DNA of 64,000 nucleotides from Hyperoodon ampullatus (Eukaryota > Chordata > Mammalia > Artiodactyla > Ziphiidae): NCBI GenBank assembly GCA_949752795.1, contig OX457068.1, positions 54,340,516 to 54,404,515 of the forward strand. Reading direction: 5' to 3'. Numbering within the stretch: position 1 is the stretch's first letter; each line of letters begins with the position of its first letter. This document shows positions 60,501 through 64,000 of this stretch, piece after piece. The notes below the pieces were generated by a model. That model searched no databases. It was not told where the DNA came from and saw nothing but the letters and a program-made list of their open reading frames with translations. Position numbers and translations under genes: made by a program.

Positions 60501-61009
60501 AAAATGTTCAGGTGGACAGAAATGGTAGGAGGTGGGGAGATAGGAGGAGGAATAGCATCTCAGAGCAGAGGGGAACAATTTTGCTCTTTCTAGGGGAGTG
60601 AAGGTTATTCAGCTTCCCAGGGGTTCTGGTCTTGGGAGAAGTGACCTCAGCGTAGGTCCCGTAATTGTGATGAGTCATTGGGACAGGATTGCTCTGAGGG
60701 ACCTGCCTTTCCTAAGAGTGAGCACCACGGAGGCACCAGCTATAATAGAAGTACCAGGGCACCAGCATCAATGGCATCATCACACAAAGCTCATAGAGGT
60801 GAGGCATTCAATGGTGTGTATGTAAAAGTCAAAGAAGGCTGGGAGAAAATTGTTGAGTGTCCCTGTACACTCACTGTTCTGTTGGAGAACAAATGGAATC
60901 TAGAATAGACAGAGGTAAGACTTTAGCAATTGTGTCTAGTTGGTTCTCTCCATATAAAAAATAACTTCAAAAAGGGACTTGCATGCATCAACATACAAGG
61001 AAAATCAGA
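54586..61009. other. Long intergenic stretch, no gene seen
   Basis: AT-rich sequence with no recognised exon, RNA gene or young repeat over more than 6 kb. Small low-complexity patches: 55670-55735 (AAT/AAAT-rich), 59325-59346 (CTTT)n and 59545-59580 (GA)n. The lack of young transposons over this distance contrasts with 0.5-8 and 32-52 kb. Confidence 0.5.
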
Positions 61010-61450
61010 CAAAATTCCTCTCCTGTTAAAATTCACATTCTAATGGATGAGACAGGCAAAAACCAAACACAAGTAAATCCCCAAATAGTAAAAAATGGAG
61101 CTGCAGATTGCAAAAAAAAAAAAAAAGGGGGGGGGGGAGTTAGAGAATAATAGAAATGTTATTTTAGATGGGATTGTTCAGAAAGTTTTCACTGAGGAGG
61201 TGACAGGTAAGTTAAGAACCAAAGAAAGGTAAACACAGGGAGAGAGCTTCTCAGCCCCTGAGTTAGGAAAGAGCTTGACACAGGCAGAAATAGAAAAAGA
61301 AACAGTAAAATGGTAGCAAAGGGGAGGGACAATGCTTCAGGCAGGGTTGGTGGGAGATACAGTACCACAGCACTGGGAAGAGGTTTGGAGTCACACTAAA
61401 CACAAAGTCACTGCAGGTGTGAAAGGGGCGTGGCAAGATAAAATATACAT
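61010..61450 (+). repeat. Ancient L2-type repeat remnant
   Basis: Same phrase order as 12060-12640: 'attcacattctaatggatga', 'caggcaaaaaccaaacacaa', 'ttttcactgaggaggtgaca', 'gaaagagcttgacacaggca'. Contains an A15G11 run at 61112-61137. Confidence 0.5.
61112..61137. repeat. A15G11 homopolymer pair
   Basis: Fifteen A followed directly by eleven G. A G-run of this length is rare and can be an assembly or sequencing weak point. Confidence 0.95.
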
Positions 61451-61769
61451 TTACAAATAAACGCTTTTGTGAGAACCAAGGACAGAGCAAGGCAGGGGGA
61501 GGTTGGGTGACCTAAAGCTATTGTTGTCATCCATTGGAGATGTCCAGGATGAAAGTGGGGGAAGTATGGAAGTGATCCACATGCTTTGAAGAGGTAGTTT
61601 TTGCTGTCATTGTAATTTATCCACACACTCACTCATTCAAGAAGATATATTAATATTATTCAAAGCATTGAACCAGGTGCTGTGAGGGCATGAAGGTCAG
61701 TAATATACACTTAGAACCTAGACTACACTTGGAGAGAGAGTGTGCCTGGCTCCAGCACCATGCCTGGGC

Positions 61770-61890
61770 TTAACAGTCAGGTGGTACTGGGTTCCACATT
61801 ACTCTCGCTAGTAACTGGGCTTAGACCATTTTCTTAACTTCATGTCTGTCATCTCTAAAAATAAGGACCCAAGGACCTTAATTCTTTGCA
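61770..61890 (+). repeat. Possible MIR SINE fossil
   Basis: MIR-like order 'gtactgggttccacattact', 'agtaactgggcttagaccat', 'cttcatgtctgtcatctcta'. Confidence 0.5.
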
Positions 61891-62808
61891 CTTTGGGAAA
61901 CTTAATGTGGTATACTTGAAAGAAGAGTGATGAACACATAGTTCTCAGTAAATCACAGTGTTGTTTGTAGTATTATTGGGATATATTAAATTCAGGGTGT
62001 GACAAATATAGACACTAGCAAACTGGGAATTATCCAGAAGAAAAATGATCAGGATATGGATGTATCTTCAAGCATAGTGCATCAAAGAAACTGAAAGAGA
62101 CTGGAAGTTCAGACTGGAAGAAAGGTTTCTGGGATACTTCATGACTGCATTGAAGGGAAATTTTTTTAATAAACAAGGAGATTAGATGCTCTCATTCTGA
62201 AAGCAAAATTAAGGCACCTGAATGGTTGTTTTTATTGGTTAGTGAATTCTACAGTAGGACAGTGTTCAAGCCAAGATTGAATGATGTCTAAGTGAAGGTG
62301 GAGGGCCAAATACTGATTTAAGGGGAGGCTGAAAAGGGTGACCTCCTGGTTCTTTTACTTTAATCCTAGTGATACATCTATCAAGAGGTTTACAATCTAC
62401 TGGAATATTTAAGATGGAGGAGAAGTGAACTATCTTGGAAAGTGGTAAGTGGTATGGTGTTCTAGAAAATTTTCTTTCAAATGAAGCAAAGGTCTTTTTT
62501 CAAATAATTCTTTGAAAAATTAAATGTGTTAAATTTGTGCCCCTTTGGTAAAGTCTGGCCCATTCTGGATATTTAGTCAGATCTAAGTTGTAATTTAACT
62601 TTCAATGTGTTATTAATGTCTCCCTTACTCAACTTTTTATATTCAAGGCTTAAATGATGCCAATAATTCAACCAGCCAAGTTCTTTGAATTTAATATCTG
62701 TATTCTTGACTTGGCAAATTATTTTTGCCCCTTCAGTGGCTAAGGGGGATTCTTGAAAGTACGTTGTCATAATTAAATTTATAGAAAATATCATGGCTTA
62801 TGAAGTTA

Positions 62809-62880
62809 ATAGGAAATAACATTGACACTGAGATAATTCAGGATATAGGAAATAACATTGACACTGAGATAATTCAGGAT
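62809..62880. repeat. Perfect 36-bp tandem duplication
   Basis: The unit starting ataggaaataacattgacac occupies 62809-62844 and is repeated without a mismatch at 62845-62880, followed by three bases of a third copy. Confidence 0.98.
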
Positions 62881-62883
62881 ATA

Positions 62884-64000
62884 TGTCTCCCACTTCATGC
62901 TCAGTGACAGACAGACTGTATGAATGAATCAAGCTGGGATGTGTTTCCACCCTGGATATAAGCTATGAACTGAACTCCCTGTCAATTTTTTAGGTTTTCC
63001 CAATTCCATGCTACAGCAACTTACAAGAGGAACAACTTATAATGAAGTCCCAGTGCTGCTTCTTCTTGTCCTCTAGGAATTCAGATCCTGGGCAGAGGCC
63101 ATTATCTTCCTGAACTATCACCCAGCATTTGGAATGGAAGGTTCACAGCACATGAATAATGCCACTCTAGGAGGGTAGCATCTGCATTCCCAAGCTTACC
63201 AATTCCCATATGCTTTCCTGTCTACCTGTTGTGGCAGGGCTGTAGCAAGAAGCCAATTATTTCAGAAAGCTTTTGTTTTGCACTAAGCCAGGTTCACTGA
63301 CTGCTGCACATTAATTCCTGGCTGTAGACATAATGACCACCTGGGTACTTTTCCCTGAAAATGTCAGCCCTCAGCAAAGCAACTGCTGTCCACAAAGTCT
63401 ATGACTAGTAATCAGAAAAGAGATTAATGCCCATGTTAGACTTGATTTGAGATTAATTATGATTTAACCTACCTGAAGTCTTCATAAGACTATCCAACCT
63501 GCTTCCATGGTGCAGATAGAATAATCAGCTTGTATTGCAAGAACTCAAACAACAAAGAGATGTCAATGGCAAAGATCCATGCAGGATCTTGATGATAGAA
63601 GAGAAAGGACTTCTGTTTAAATAACATAGAAAGAATAACCATGGAGAAGGGAATGGTATCTCAGAATCCTGGAGAAGAAGAAATATGGCTAGTTTGAAAA
63701 GATTTTTAATATTATAAATGCTCCAACTTGCTTTTAGCCACCAAATTTATCAGGCTCCAATTAGGAAAACCAAAAGTTTACACCTGTTATTTTAACAGTA
63801 GAATGTAATACAGGGAATCAGTTAAAGAAATATTGGAGTACTTATAAAAGGGACTACTGAGGTAACATTAAGCAGACACTAAAAAGAAGGTTCTACTCCT
63901 CAGCCCCAGGAAAAGAATTTGGAGTTGTTAGAACTTAGGCAATTGGAGGAACCCACAGAGCTGGAACCAGACTTCTGAGGAGTGAAGACTGCCCAGCTGC
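62884..64000. other. Intergenic stretch, no gene seen
   Basis: No gene or clear repeat recognised to the end of the window. Confidence 0.45.

Noticed and set aside
1..64000. CRISPR arrays, tRNA or rRNA genes, bacterial-type operons
   Set aside because: None seen. The only tRNA-like sequences are the diverged heads of the SINEs.

Overview
The window reads as nuclear DNA of a whale or dolphin. The main clue is a set of tRNA-derived SINEs of the CHR type, whose heads read roughly 'ggcttccctggtggcgcag' with pol III A and B boxes. These are known from cetaceans and hippos, with young copies typical of cetaceans. Long L1 LINEs of cetartiodactyl type, whose 5' UTRs begin near 'gaccttcaagatgg', also fit. 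No intact protein-coding gene, tRNA, rRNA or CRISPR array can be supported. The window looks intergenic or deep intronic, AT-rich and shaped by retrotransposition.

Layout. 1-574 is unmarked. L1-A (575-7737, +) is a nearly full-length but broken L1 with a SINE in its 5' UTR. 7738-8580 may be an old LTR-like repeat. 8.6-18.3 kb holds MIR and L2 fossils, three CHR SINEs and a (TA)n microsatellite. L1-B (18361-18953, +) is a short 3' piece of an older lineage. 19-25 kb is mostly unmarked apart from one SINE and a perfect 14-bp hairpin. L1-C (25052-25404) is a tiny L1 tail that seems to carry a 5' inversion. 26-32.5 kb holds a 125-nt all-purine tract, MER5-like fossils and an old SINE. L1-D (32814-38098, -) is a 5'-truncated L1 with a SINE inside and a different 3' UTR and ORF1 N-terminus. 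38.1-41.7 kb holds MIR/L2 fossils. L1-E (41725-52137, +) is a second nearly full-length L1, split by L1-F (about 47431-50690, -), an opposite-strand L1 that landed inside its ORF2. 52.1-64 kb is mostly unmarked, with a few L2/MIR remnants, an A15G11 run and a perfect 36-bp tandem duplication.

Nothing here works together as a gene system. The shared theme is L1 machinery: L1s and SINEs end in A-tails and most sit between target-site duplications, several starting with A-runs as expected for L1 endonuclease. The most informative parts are the nested L1-E/L1-F locus, the possible short 3' transduction at its end, the L1-C inversion, the microhomology deletion in L1-A and the hairpin at 24.05 kb. 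Repeat names rest on remembered family consensus sequences and on comparison of copies within the window, not on a database search.
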